Source of the DNA: Microtetraspora niveoalba
GTDB lineage: Bacteria; Actinomycetota; Actinomycetes; Streptosporangiales; Streptosporangiaceae
Direction: 5' to 3'
Assembly (NCBI RefSeq): GCF_001570405.1
Contig: NZ_BBYM01000040.1
Location: 1 to 64,000, forward strand
Length of the DNA: 64,000 bases
A model generated the notes under the pieces. That model saw only the letters and a list, made by a program, of their open reading frames with translations. It did no database searches and was not told the DNA's origin. The translations under genes and the position numbers were made by a program. Of this stretch, positions 1-7,208 are shown piece by piece (within the stretch, counting starts at the first letter, position 1; every line of letters begins with the position of its first letter).

Positions 1-1101
1 GGCGGTGGTGGCGGCGATCCGCTCGACACGGGCGAGCAGGTCCCGGACGGCAGGCCGGGCCAACGCCGGGTCGGGCCAGTCACCCGCCCGGGCATCCACA
101 CACCCCGACTCACCATCAGGCAGAGCCTCCCGGTCCCCGCCCCCGCCGGGCTGCCCTGTTCGGTCTACGCCGGACTGAGCCTCCCGGCCCTGGTCCGGTC
201 GCTCACCGTCCCGCTGACCGCCCCGACCGCCGCGCCGGACAGAGGTAACCGCCGGCGGCTCATCAGCGCTGGGACGGCGGCCCTGCCAGATGCCATCCCA
301 GGCCGACAGACCACCATCGTCATCTTGCGGACACCGGGGCTCGTCCCGGTGCTCGTCGCGCTCGCGGGTTCCCGCCCCCGCCCCTGCGCCGGTCGTCCCG
401 CCATCGAGCACTGCGGCACCGGTTCCCCGCTCTGGAGCACCCGACCCAACGGCATCCAGGCCTGAGGAACCGAGCGCGCTGGTAGCGGGGCCGGTCGGTG
501 TTGACGGCCGCACTCCACGAGCCTGCCCCCGGCCTTCTACAGGCTCAGCGACGCCCATCAGCCGCCGTGCCCAGGACAACGCATCATCCCGCTCGCCACC
601 ATCAGACCTGGAAGTGCCGCCCGAGACCGGATCGAACAAGGACCAGCCCGGTGACGGCACACCGCCGCCCTGCCTACCGCTCTGCTTACCACCCGGCCTC
701 TCGTCAGGCGGCAAGGCCGACCGCATGGAGTCGAAAGGGCCGACGTCGGGAGAAGTGATGTCGCCGGGAGTGCGGGCGGGTGGGGCCGGAACAGGCGTAC
801 GAGTGCGGGCGCGGGGGCGGGTGCGATCGAGCAGCACAGCACCGTAGGAGTCACCACGGAAAGGGCGGGACCCGACCAGCGGCATGTGCCGCCCCTGTGC
901 ACCCCATCGAGCGAAGACCGACGACGACCCGCATGAGCGCACAGAAGGCGAATCACCGGAAGGTGAACCATCCGATCGGCGTGACAGCAGCACTCCACCC
1001 GAAACCCTCACCCGGATGCGCCTCCCCTCACGCTCCGACGGTCGATCCTCGAAAAGGATATCGCTCACACGTTCGATCTGCAACTGAGAGTAGTCACACA
1101 T
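1..1101 (-). CDS. Hypothetical low-complexity protein, 3' part outside window
   Basis: A minus-strand frame opens at an ATG at 1101 and stays open for 367 codons to the first base of the window, so the C-terminus lies outside. The sequence AAAAGG just before the ATG could be the ribosome binding site, although it is very close. The first 60 or so residues look ordered (start MCDYSQLQIERVSDILFEDR). A long Gly/Ser/Pro/Arg-rich, probably disordered stretch follows. The last visible residues, around ALARPAVRDLLARVERIAA, look helical and recall the beginning of DUF222/HNH proteins, but this is only an impression. Third-position GC is lower than in the neighbours, which suggests transferred or fast-evolving DNA. 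I do not recognise the function. Shorter plus-strand frames here are weaker alternatives. Confidence 0.45.
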   Translation of the reverse strand, partial: MCDYSQLQIERVSDILFEDRPSEREGRRIRVRVSGGVLLSRRSDGSPSGDSPSVRSCGSSSVFARWGAQGRHMPLVGSRPFRGDSYGAVLLDRTRPRARTRTPVPAPPARTPGDITSPDVGPFDSMRSALPPDERPGGKQSGRQGGGVPSPGWSLFDPVSGGTSRSDGGERDDALSWARRLMGVAEPVEGRGQARGVRPSTPTGPATSALGSSGLDAVGSGAPERGTGAAVLDGGTTGAGAGAGTRERDEHRDEPRCPQDDDGGLSAWDGIWQGRRPSADEPPAVTSVRRGGRGGQRDGERPDQGREAQSGVDRTGQPGGGGDREALPDGESGCVDARAGDWPDPALARPAVRDLLARVERIAATTA

Positions 1102-1338
1102 GTACCTTTTGTAGATAGGCTCTCGCATGCTGTTTCGACGTCTTTCGTGAGCCGCCGAGCGGTAAGGGGTCACCACACCGTGACCAGGTTGCGCAGGTGA
1201 AGGTCGAGCCGCCGGGCCAGACAGGGCGGATCACGCATAGTCACCAGGCCGGACGGAGCGGATCGTGCGCAGTTGCCGGGCGCGTTCGAGCGGGTGTGCC
1301 ACGGCAGGTGACAGAACGCTTCCACTCGGCGGGAGGCT

Positions 1339-1634
1339 CAGTCGGCCGGGCATCTCAGGCACGCACCGAGAGGATCAGCCGGCCGGGCGTCTCAGACACT
1401 CCGCAGAGGGCTCAGTCGGCTGGGCATCTCAGGCACGCACCGAGAGGATCAGCCGGCCGGATGTCTCAGACACTCCGCAGGGGGCCCAGTCGGCCGGGCG
1501 TCTCAAGCCCCCGCCAGGAGGATCAGCCAGCCGGGCGTCTCAGACACTCCGCAGAGGGCCCAGCCGTCCGGGCATCTCAAGCCCCCGCCAGGAGGATCAG
1601 CCGGCTGGGTGTCTCAGGCCATCCCGGTAGCGCT
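1339..1634. repeat. Tandem array of eight 37-bp repeats
   Basis: Eight head-to-tail units of exactly 37 bp begin at 1339, 1376, 1413, 1450, 1487, 1524, 1561 and 1598, the last one decayed. Each starts with a variant of CAGCCGGCCGGGCGTCTCA, followed by one of three alternating 18-bp endings (types with ACACTCCGCAGAGGG, GGCACGCACCGAGAGG or AGCCCCCGCCAGGAGG). The order is A-B-A-B-C-B-C-D, so expansion happened partly in 74-bp steps. There are no spacers, so it is not CRISPR. Because 37 is not a multiple of 3, the plus-strand frames crossing it are not believable genes. The last unit overlaps the 3' end of the AraC gene. The rest of 1102-1596 shows no gene. Confidence 0.85.
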
Positions 1635-2544
1635 GAGGGCTCACGCCGCGTTCCCGCTTGAAGGCCGTGCTCAGCGCGAACGCGGTGCCGTACCCCACCT
1701 GCCGGGCCACCGCCTCCAGTGTCGCGTCCGTCTCACGCAGCAGGTCGGCCGCCTGCGCCAGCCGCAGCCCGGTCAGGTAGGCCATCGGCGGCTCGCCGAC
1801 CAGTTTCCCGAACCGCTGCGCCAGTGCGGCGCGGGAGACCCCCGCCCGGCCCGCCAGCTCGGCGACCGTCCACGGATAGGCCGGTTCGGCGTGCAGCATC
1901 CGCAGCGCCGGCCCCACCACCGGGTCGCCGTGCGCCCGGTACCAGCCCGGGGCCCGCGCGTCCGGGCGGGAGAACCAGGTCCGCAGTACGGCGATCAGCA
2001 GCAGGTCCAGCAGGCGGTCGAGTACCACCTCCTGGCCCGGTTCGTCCTTGACGATCTCCCGGCCGAGCAGCGTGACCAGGGAGCCGTCCCAGGAGTCACC
2101 GCGCAGCACCAGCAGCGTGGGCAGCGCCGCCAGCAGCCGCTGGGTGACCGCGCCGCGCATCTGGTAGGTGCCGATGAGCATCACGGCCGAGCCGTCCGGG
2201 TCGTTTCCCCAGTTGCGCGTGCCGAGGTCCATCTCCGCCGACAGGCCGCGGCCGTCCGGTGTGGTGCAGACCTGCCCGGGATGGATCACGACCTGAGGCG
2301 CGGTCGCCGGGTCGTCGGCGACCGCGTAGTGGCCGGGCCCGCGCACGATGGCGACGTCGCCGGGGCCCACCCGTACGGGCCGGTCCCCGTCCGGGGTGAT
2401 CCACGCCTGGTCGCGCACCATCGCGACCAGGCACAGCGGCGCCTCGTCCTGGATCCGCACCGACCAGGGCGGACTCAGTGTCGCCCGCAGCAGGAAGGCC
2501 CCCCGCGCCCGGGGGCCGTCGAGGAGATCGGCCAGCGCGTCCAT
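1597..2544 (-). CDS. AraC-family regulator with Cupin_6 N-terminus
   Basis: This is a 315-residue transcription factor. Residues about 1-190 form the cupin-like sensor domain typical of the AraC/Cupin_6 group (MDALADLLDGPRARGAFLLR, then PPWSVRI and the GPGDVAIVRG turn). The last 100 residues carry the two helix-turn-helix motifs, visible as WTVAELAGRAGVSRAALAQRF and LEAVARQVGYGTAFALSTAF followed by GVSPQRYR. The ATG at 2544 fits the family start; longer frames upstream run antisense into the neighbour. It diverges from the NmrA-like gene at 2626 across 81 bp, and regulators of this type usually control the divergent neighbour. Its final codons lie in the 37-bp repeat array. Confidence 0.85.
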   Translation of the reverse strand: MDALADLLDGPRARGAFLLRATLSPPWSVRIQDEAPLCLVAMVRDQAWITPDGDRPVRVGPGDVAIVRGPGHYAVADDPATAPQVVIHPGQVCTTPDGRGLSAEMDLGTRNWGNDPDGSAVMLIGTYQMRGAVTQRLLAALPTLLVLRGDSWDGSLVTLLGREIVKDEPGQEVVLDRLLDLLLIAVLRTWFSRPDARAPGWYRAHGDPVVGPALRMLHAEPAYPWTVAELAGRAGVSRAALAQRFGKLVGEPPMAYLTGLRLAQAADLLRETDATLEAVARQVGYGTAFALSTAFKRERGVSPQRYRDGLRHPAG

Positions 2545-2625
2545 GCCCAGATCGTAGACGGCCGCACATGGGGTCGAGCTTCTCGACGATGTCGCGCCGG
2601 TCCGTCCACCGGTTGACTGATCACC

Positions 2626-3465
2626 ATGACGACGACAGCGAAGATCCTTGTGACGGGCGGGACGGGCAAGACCGGAAGGCGGGTCGCGCAGCGGCTGCGC
2701 GAAGTGGGAGTGCCGGTGCGCGTCGCCTCCCGTTCGGCCGCCGTCCCGTTCGACTGGGCCGACCGGTCGACCTGGACATCCGCCCTGCGGGGAGTCGAGG
2801 CCGCCTACCTGGCCTACGCGCCCGACCTGGCCGCGCCGGGCGCCCCCGAGACCATCGACGCGTTCACCCGGCAGGCCGCCCGCGCCGGGGTGCGCCGGCT
2901 GGTGCTGCTGTCCGGCCGCGGCGAGGAGGAGGCGCGCGCGTGCGAGCGGATCGTGCAGGATGCCGGCCCGGCCTGGACGGTCCTGCGCGCGAGCTGGTTC
3001 TGCCAGAACTTCAGCGAGGACTACCTTCTCGACCCGGTCCGCGGCGGCGTGGTCGTGCTGCCCACCGGGGACGTCCCCGAGCCGTTCGTGGACGCCGATG
3101 ACATCGCCGACGTGGCCGTGGCCGCGCTCACCGGCGACGGCCATCACGGCCGGGTCTACGAGCTCACCGGACCCCGCGCGCTCACCTTCGGCCAGGCGAT
3201 CGGCGAGATCGCGGCCGCCACCGGCCGTGAGATCCGCTTCATGCAGGTGCCGCTGCAGGCCTACACCGGCGAGCTGGCCCGCCAGGGTGTGCCGTCCGAG
3301 GTCGTGGAGCTGCTCGGGTACCTGTTCGGCACGGTGCTCGACGGCCGCAACGCCGTCCCCGCCGACGGGGTGCGGCAGGCGCTCGGCCGCGACCCCCGGG
3401 ACTTCGCCGCCTACGCCCGTGCCACCGCCGCCACCGGCGCCTGGACCGCGACGGAAGCGTCGTGA
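2626..3465 (+). CDS. NmrA-like NAD(P)-binding protein
   Basis: This 279-residue Rossmann protein opens with the dinucleotide-binding loop ILVTGGTGKTGRRVAQRL (GxxGxxG type). The pattern LVLLSGRGEEEARACERIVQ and the absence of a YxxxK catalytic pair place it with the atypical SDRs of the NmrA/azoreductase-like group, which act as NAD(P)H-dependent reductases or redox sensors. The substrate cannot be told. The next gene starts inside its stop codon (GTGA overlap at 3462-3465), so the two are translationally coupled. Together with the divergent AraC regulator they form a small unit common in actinomycetes. Confidence 0.85.
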   Translation: MTTTAKILVTGGTGKTGRRVAQRLREVGVPVRVASRSAAVPFDWADRSTWTSALRGVEAAYLAYAPDLAAPGAPETIDAFTRQAARAGVRRLVLLSGRGEEEARACERIVQDAGPAWTVLRASWFCQNFSEDYLLDPVRGGVVVLPTGDVPEPFVDADDIADVAVAALTGDGHHGRVYELTGPRALTFGQAIGEIAAATGREIRFMQVPLQAYTGELARQGVPSEVVELLGYLFGTVLDGRNAVPADGVRQALGRDPRDFAAYARATAATGAWTATEAS

Positions 3466-3962
3466 CGTACCTCGTGGCCGCCGTCCTGGCCGCCGTTTCC
3501 ATGCTCATGACCGCCGGGATGGCGGGCACCTTCTTCGGGTTCTCGGTCGGTGTGATGCCGGGACTGAACGCGGCGCCGGCCTCCTCCGCGATCGACGCGA
3601 TGAACGCCGTGAACGCCAAGATCCAGAATCCGGTGTTCCTGGCGGCGTTCGTCCTGGCCCCGGTCGCCGCCGCGGGGGCGGGCGCCCTGCTGCTGACCAC
3701 ACCTCACTCCGGCGCGGCCTGGCCGTTCTTCGCGGCGGCGGCGGTCTACACCGTCGGGGTGATCGTGGCCACGGCCGCGGTGAACGTGCCGATGAACAAC
3801 GCCCTGGCCGCGGCGGTCCCCGGCGACCTGGCCGAGGCCGCCCGGATCTGGTCGGACTACTCAGCCCGGTGGACCACCTGGAACACCGGCCGGGCCGTGG
3901 CCGGCGCGGTGAGCCTGCTGCTGATGGGCTACGGCGCCTACCGCTGGGGCCGGGGCTCCTGA
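3462..3962 (+). CDS. DUF1772 (anthrone oxygenase-like) membrane protein
   Basis: A 166-residue integral membrane protein starting at GTG 3462, inside the stop of the preceding gene. Four hydrophobic segments are visible, at about residues 1-25, 52-75, 85-105 and 145-162. The hallmark of the family lies between segments 3 and 4: the conserved NVPMNNAL turn, followed by a WSDYSARWTTWNTGR stretch. DUF1772 proteins are found beside NmrA-like reductases, and some relatives are described as anthrone oxygenases; the activity here is unknown. The 275 bp downstream are lower in GC, hold no gene, and must carry the promoter of the lanthipeptide operon. Confidence 0.82.
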   Translation: MTYLVAAVLAAVSMLMTAGMAGTFFGFSVGVMPGLNAAPASSAIDAMNAVNAKIQNPVFLAAFVLAPVAAAGAGALLLTTPHSGAAWPFFAAAAVYTVGVIVATAAVNVPMNNALAAAVPGDLAEAARIWSDYSARWTTWNTGRAVAGAVSLLLMGYGAYRWGRGS

Positions 3963-4237
3963 AAAGCGCATCGCTTCCCGGGGCCTCACCGGAGCATCCA
4001 GCAGGATCAGCCACATATAAGAACGAATTTCGGATTCCGGAAATCACAGACGGAGCGCCGGAAACCAAACAGACCGAAGCGCGAGACGGGACGAAAAAGG
4101 GCCGTGACCTCGCCATTTGACAGATCAGAACGGGCGCCGATGAAAAACGCACACATCATCGGTGAACGGTGTAACTAGACCCGGCACTCGCCCGTTCGCC
4201 ATCCTCTCTGTAGCAATAAACAGGGAGATGGCGGCAT

Positions 4238-6802
4238 ATGGATGACTACGAGCTCTACTGCCTGGCCGATTCGTTGTTCTATGACACCCCCGACCAGAAA
4301 AATGCTGAATCAACAGGTTTTTCGGTATTGTCGAGAGCGGTGCCGGCGGGTTGGCTCCATCAGGCGACGGACACGTGGATGTACTACACGCCGGCCGATG
4401 TCGCCGCTCTCCCCGAGCAGGGGTGGAAGATCCACGTGTCCGCCCGGCTGGCCGACGCGGAACGCGCCGTGCGTACGGTCTGGGACTACTGCGTGGCCGG
4501 GAACGTGGCCTTCAAGTTCCTTCGGAGCGAGTCCGTGCTGGTCATGGGCAACTCCAAGGCCGCGTCCCGCTCGTCAAGCGGCAAGCTGGTCACCATCTAC
4601 CCCCCGGACGAGACCCGGCTCGAGACCATCCTGACCGAGCTGGACGAGCTGCTGCGCGGGGTCGAGGGCCCGTACATCCTCAGCGACCTGCGGTACGGCG
4701 ACGGCCCGCTCTACGTGCGGTACGGCGGCTTCGCCGAGCGGCGCTGCCTGGACACGAGCGGCGAGATGGTGCTCGCCATCGAGGACGGCGAGGGCCGGCT
4801 CGTCCCCGACGTGCGCGGGTCCACCTTCGCGGTCCCGCCGTGGGTCGAGCTGCCCGCGTTCCTCGAACCCCACCTGACCGCGCGCAACGCCGTCACGATG
4901 GAGGGCCTGCCGTACGAGGTCGAGAGCGTGCTGCACTTCTCCAACGGCGGAGGCGTCTATCTCGGCCGGGACAGGGCGAGCGGGCGGCACGTCGTGCTGA
5001 AGGAGGCGCGGCCGCACGCCGGGCTCGACGCGGCCGGGCGCGACGCGGTCACCCGCCTGGATCACGAGCGGGACATCCTGCTGCGGCTCGCGGGCCTGGA
5101 CGCGGTGCCCGCCCTGCTCGACCACTTCACGGTCGGGGACCACCACTTCCTGGTCGAGGAGTTCGTCGACGGGAACCCGCTGCAGCGGCTCCTCGTCCAC
5201 CGCTATCCGCTCACGCGGACCGATCTCGCGCCCGACGCGCTGTCCGCGTACACGGAGTGGGCGCTGGACACGCTGACCCGGGTGGAGCTGGCGGTCGCCT
5301 CGCTGCACGGGCGCGGGGTGGTGTTCGGCGACCTCCACCCGAACAACATCCTCGTCACGGACGAGGACCGGGTGGTCCTGATCGACTTCGAGGTGGCCAC
5401 CTGGGCCGAGGACCGGGCCCGCCCGGCGCTCGGGCACCCGGCGTACGCCGCGCCGTCCGACCGGCTCGGCGTGGCGGGCGACGAGTACGCGCTGGCCTGT
5501 CTGCGGCTCGGCCTGTTCGCGCCGCAGACCACCATCATGGTGCCGATGCGTCCGGGCAAGGCGCGGCATCTGGCCCGGCTCGTCGCCGGCACGTTCCCCG
5601 TGCCCGCGGCGACCGTCGAGGACGCGGCCCGCACCATCGCGGGCGACCACGACATGGCGGAGCCGCCCGACCCCGGCCGGTGGCCGCCGATCCGCGACGC
5701 GCTGTGCCGTGCCGTGCTGGCCTCCGCCACCCCCGACCGGGACGACCGGCTCTTCCCGGGAGACGTGGCGCAGTTCCGTCCGGGCGGCGGGCTCGGCCTC
5801 GCGCACGGCGCGGCCGGGGTGCTGCACGCCCTGGCGGCGACGGGAGCGGGGCGGTTCCCCGACCACGAGGACTGGCTGCGCAAGCGCGCGGTCGCCCCCG
5901 AGCCCGGCAGCGCGCTCGGCTTCTACGACGGGCTGCACGGGGTCGCGCACGTCCTGGAGCGCCTCGGGCACCGCCAGGACGCCCTCGACGTCCTCGACAT
6001 CTGCCTCGGGGAGAGGTGGGAGGGGCTCGGGCCGGGCCTGTACTCGGGCCTGGCCGGCATCGGCCTGAACCTGCTGCACCTCGGCGAGGCGACCGGCGAG
6101 GCCGCGCTCCTCGACAGGGCGCGCGAGGTGGTCGGCGTGTGCGCCGAACGGCTCGGCGGCCCCGGCGACGTGCCGGACGTCAGCGGCGGCGCGAACCCCC
6201 GCGCGGGGCTGATGTTCGGCTCCTCCGGCCCGGCGCTGCTCTTCCTGCACGCGTACGAGCGGACCGGCGACGCCGGGCTGCTGGACCTGGCCGGGACGGC
6301 GCTGCGCCAGGATCTGCGGCGCTGCGTGCGGGCGGCGGACGGCTCGCTCCAGGTCAACCAGGGCTGGCGCCACCTGCCCTACCTGGACGAGGGATCGGTC
6401 GGCATCGCCCTGGTCCTGGCCCGGTATCTCTCCCACCGCCCGGACGAGGACCTCGCCCGCTCCCTGGACGATCTGCTGGCGGTCACCCGGTCCGCGTACT
6501 TCGTGCAACCGGGCCTGTTCACCGGCCGCGCGGGGGTGATCGCGGCGCTCGCGATGACCAGACGCTCGGATCCCGGGCTCGCCGCGCAGATCCGGGGGCT
6601 GCTCTGGCACATGCTCCCGTACGGCGAGGGCGTGGCGTTCCCCGGCGACGGGCTGCTGCGGCTCTCGATGGACTTCTCCACAGGAACGGCCGGCGTCCTG
6701 TTCGCCCTGGGCGCCGCGCTGCACGAGGAACCGGTGTTCCTCCCCTTCAGCCAGCCGCCTGGCCAGCGGCTCCCGTCCCAGCGATCAGGAAAGGAGGTGT
6801 AG
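4238..6802 (+). CDS. lanKC: Class III lanthipeptide synthetase LanKC
   Basis: This 854-residue enzyme phosphorylates Ser/Thr of a precursor peptide, eliminates phosphate and cyclises Cys onto the dehydro residues to give lanthionine or labionin. The N-terminal lyase domain (about 1-210) has the phosphate-binding signature NSKAASRSSSGKLVTIYP near 105-122. The kinase domain (about 225-460) has a Lys in VVLKEARP, the catalytic loop GDLHPNNIL near 365 and DFE near 382. The C-terminal cyclase (about 510-854) keeps the LanC-like barrel repeats (GLHGVAHVL, GLYSGLAGIGL, LFTGRAGVI) but shows no Cys-Cys-His zinc ligands, which separates class III from class IV. AGGGAG lies upstream of ATG 4238. The precursor gene begins 4 bases after its stop. 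Confidence 0.95.
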   Translation: MDDYELYCLADSLFYDTPDQKNAESTGFSVLSRAVPAGWLHQATDTWMYYTPADVAALPEQGWKIHVSARLADAERAVRTVWDYCVAGNVAFKFLRSESVLVMGNSKAASRSSSGKLVTIYPPDETRLETILTELDELLRGVEGPYILSDLRYGDGPLYVRYGGFAERRCLDTSGEMVLAIEDGEGRLVPDVRGSTFAVPPWVELPAFLEPHLTARNAVTMEGLPYEVESVLHFSNGGGVYLGRDRASGRHVVLKEARPHAGLDAAGRDAVTRLDHERDILLRLAGLDAVPALLDHFTVGDHHFLVEEFVDGNPLQRLLVHRYPLTRTDLAPDALSAYTEWALDTLTRVELAVASLHGRGVVFGDLHPNNILVTDEDRVVLIDFEVATWAEDRARPALGHPAYAAPSDRLGVAGDEYALACLRLGLFAPQTTIMVPMRPGKARHLARLVAGTFPVPAATVEDAARTIAGDHDMAEPPDPGRWPPIRDALCRAVLASATPDRDDRLFPGDVAQFRPGGGLGLAHGAAGVLHALAATGAGRFPDHEDWLRKRAVAPEPGSALGFYDGLHGVAHVLERLGHRQDALDVLDICLGERWEGLGPGLYSGLAGIGLNLLHLGEATGEAALLDRAREVVGVCAERLGGPGDVPDVSGGANPRAGLMFGSSGPALLFLHAYERTGDAGLLDLAGTALRQDLRRCVRAADGSLQVNQGWRHLPYLDEGSVGIALVLARYLSHRPDEDLARSLDDLLAVTRSAYFVQPGLFTGRAGVIAALAMTRRSDPGLAAQIRGLLWHMLPYGEGVAFPGDGLLRLSMDFSTGTAGVLFALGAALHEEPVFLPFSQPPGQRLPSQRSGKEV

Positions 6803-6806
6803 ACGA

Positions 6807-6935
6807 ATGGTTCTCCTCGATCTTCAGGGCATGGAGACCCCGGGTGGCGGTCACCACGGCGGCGGCAGCACGCTGACCGTGCTGACCTGCCAGTCCGGCC
6901 GCCCGAGCAACCTGAGCATCGCTCTGTGCCACTAG
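6807..6935 (+). CDS. lanA: AmfS/SapB-type class III lanthipeptide precursor
   Basis: A 42-residue peptide with a strong Shine-Dalgarno (AAGGAGGT, 6791-6798) inside the end of lanKC. The leader begins MVLLDLQGMETP, matching the L-x-D-L-Q and METP patterns of the AmfS and RamS leaders that LanKC enzymes recognise. A Gly/His linker (13-20) follows. The core, from about residue 21, contains two exact labionin/lanthionine motifs S/T-x2-S/T-x3-C: Ser21-Thr24-Cys28 and Ser34-Ser37-Cys41, so two rings are expected, as in SapB. Pro12 in the leader is a plausible site for the prolyl oligopeptidase encoded downstream; Pro33 sits between the rings. The stop is TAG at 6933-6935. Identification is by motif and position and is very likely right. 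Confidence 0.93.
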   Translation: MVLLDLQGMETPGGGHHGGGSTLTVLTCQSGRPSNLSIALCH

Positions 6936-6982
6936 AAGTGCCACGCGAAGTGTCACGAGAAGTGTCACGAGAAGTGCCCCGA
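6935..6982 (+). repeat. Four 12-bp direct repeats after the lanA stop
   Basis: Units of 12 bp at 6935, 6947, 6959 and 6971 read GAAGTGCCACGC, GAAGTGTCACGA, GAAGTGTCACGA and GAAGTGCCCCGA. They resemble the last codons of lanA (TGC CAC) and are in phase with its frame. Read through the TAG they would encode Lys-Cys-His-Ala/Glu repeats. They probably arose by duplication of the 3' end of the core region. Confidence 0.85.
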
Positions 6983-7001
6983 GAGATGCTGGTCATATGA
7001 C

Positions 7002-7055
7002 GGCCGCCGTCACGGCGGCCACCTCCGGGCCCCGGGCGTCACGCCCGGGGCCCGG
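7002..7055. terminator. Two consecutive perfect GC-rich hairpins
   Basis: The first hairpin has an 8-bp stem, GGCCGCCG (7002-7009) pairing with 7013-7020. The second has a 14-bp stem, CCGGGCCCCGGGCG (7025-7038) pairing with 7042-7055. Both have the loop TCA. There is no U-tract, as is usual in high-GC actinomycetes. They lie between the precursor and the exporter genes and probably end or attenuate the lanKC-lanA transcript and protect its 3' end. Confidence 0.75.
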
Positions 7056-7208
7056 CCCCCCTCACGCACCCCGCGATCCCCGCCCCGGCCGTACGCACCC
7101 ACGCGCATGACCCACGCGCGGAGCGCGCGGCGGCGGCCCATCTCAAGGACGTACACGCCGGACCGGACGGGCGTCGTGCCCGCTGAGCAGGCTCGATGAG
7201 GAGGACGG

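Noticed and set aside
1339-1634. Possible CRISPR array
   Set aside because: The units are directly adjacent with no unique spacers, and no cas genes are present.
1197-1661. Plus-strand open frames (154 and 121 codons) through the tandem repeats
   Set aside because: The 37-bp unit changes frame at each copy and there is no ribosome binding site or family similarity; they stay open only because the repeat lacks stops.
4238-6802. Class IV (LanL) assignment of the synthetase
   Set aside because: The zinc ligands of the LanC domain are absent and the precursor is AmfS-like, so class III fits.
4351-6876. 841-codon plus-strand frame inside the LanKC gene
   Set aside because: It is an Arg/Gly/Ala-rich shadow of the real frame, which carries all kinase, lyase and cyclase motifs.
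6936-7199. Readthrough of the lanA stop as the normal product
   Set aside because: The core ends with the ring Cys41 and one further residue, as expected for SapB-like peptides; the extension runs through terminator hairpins and has no family match.
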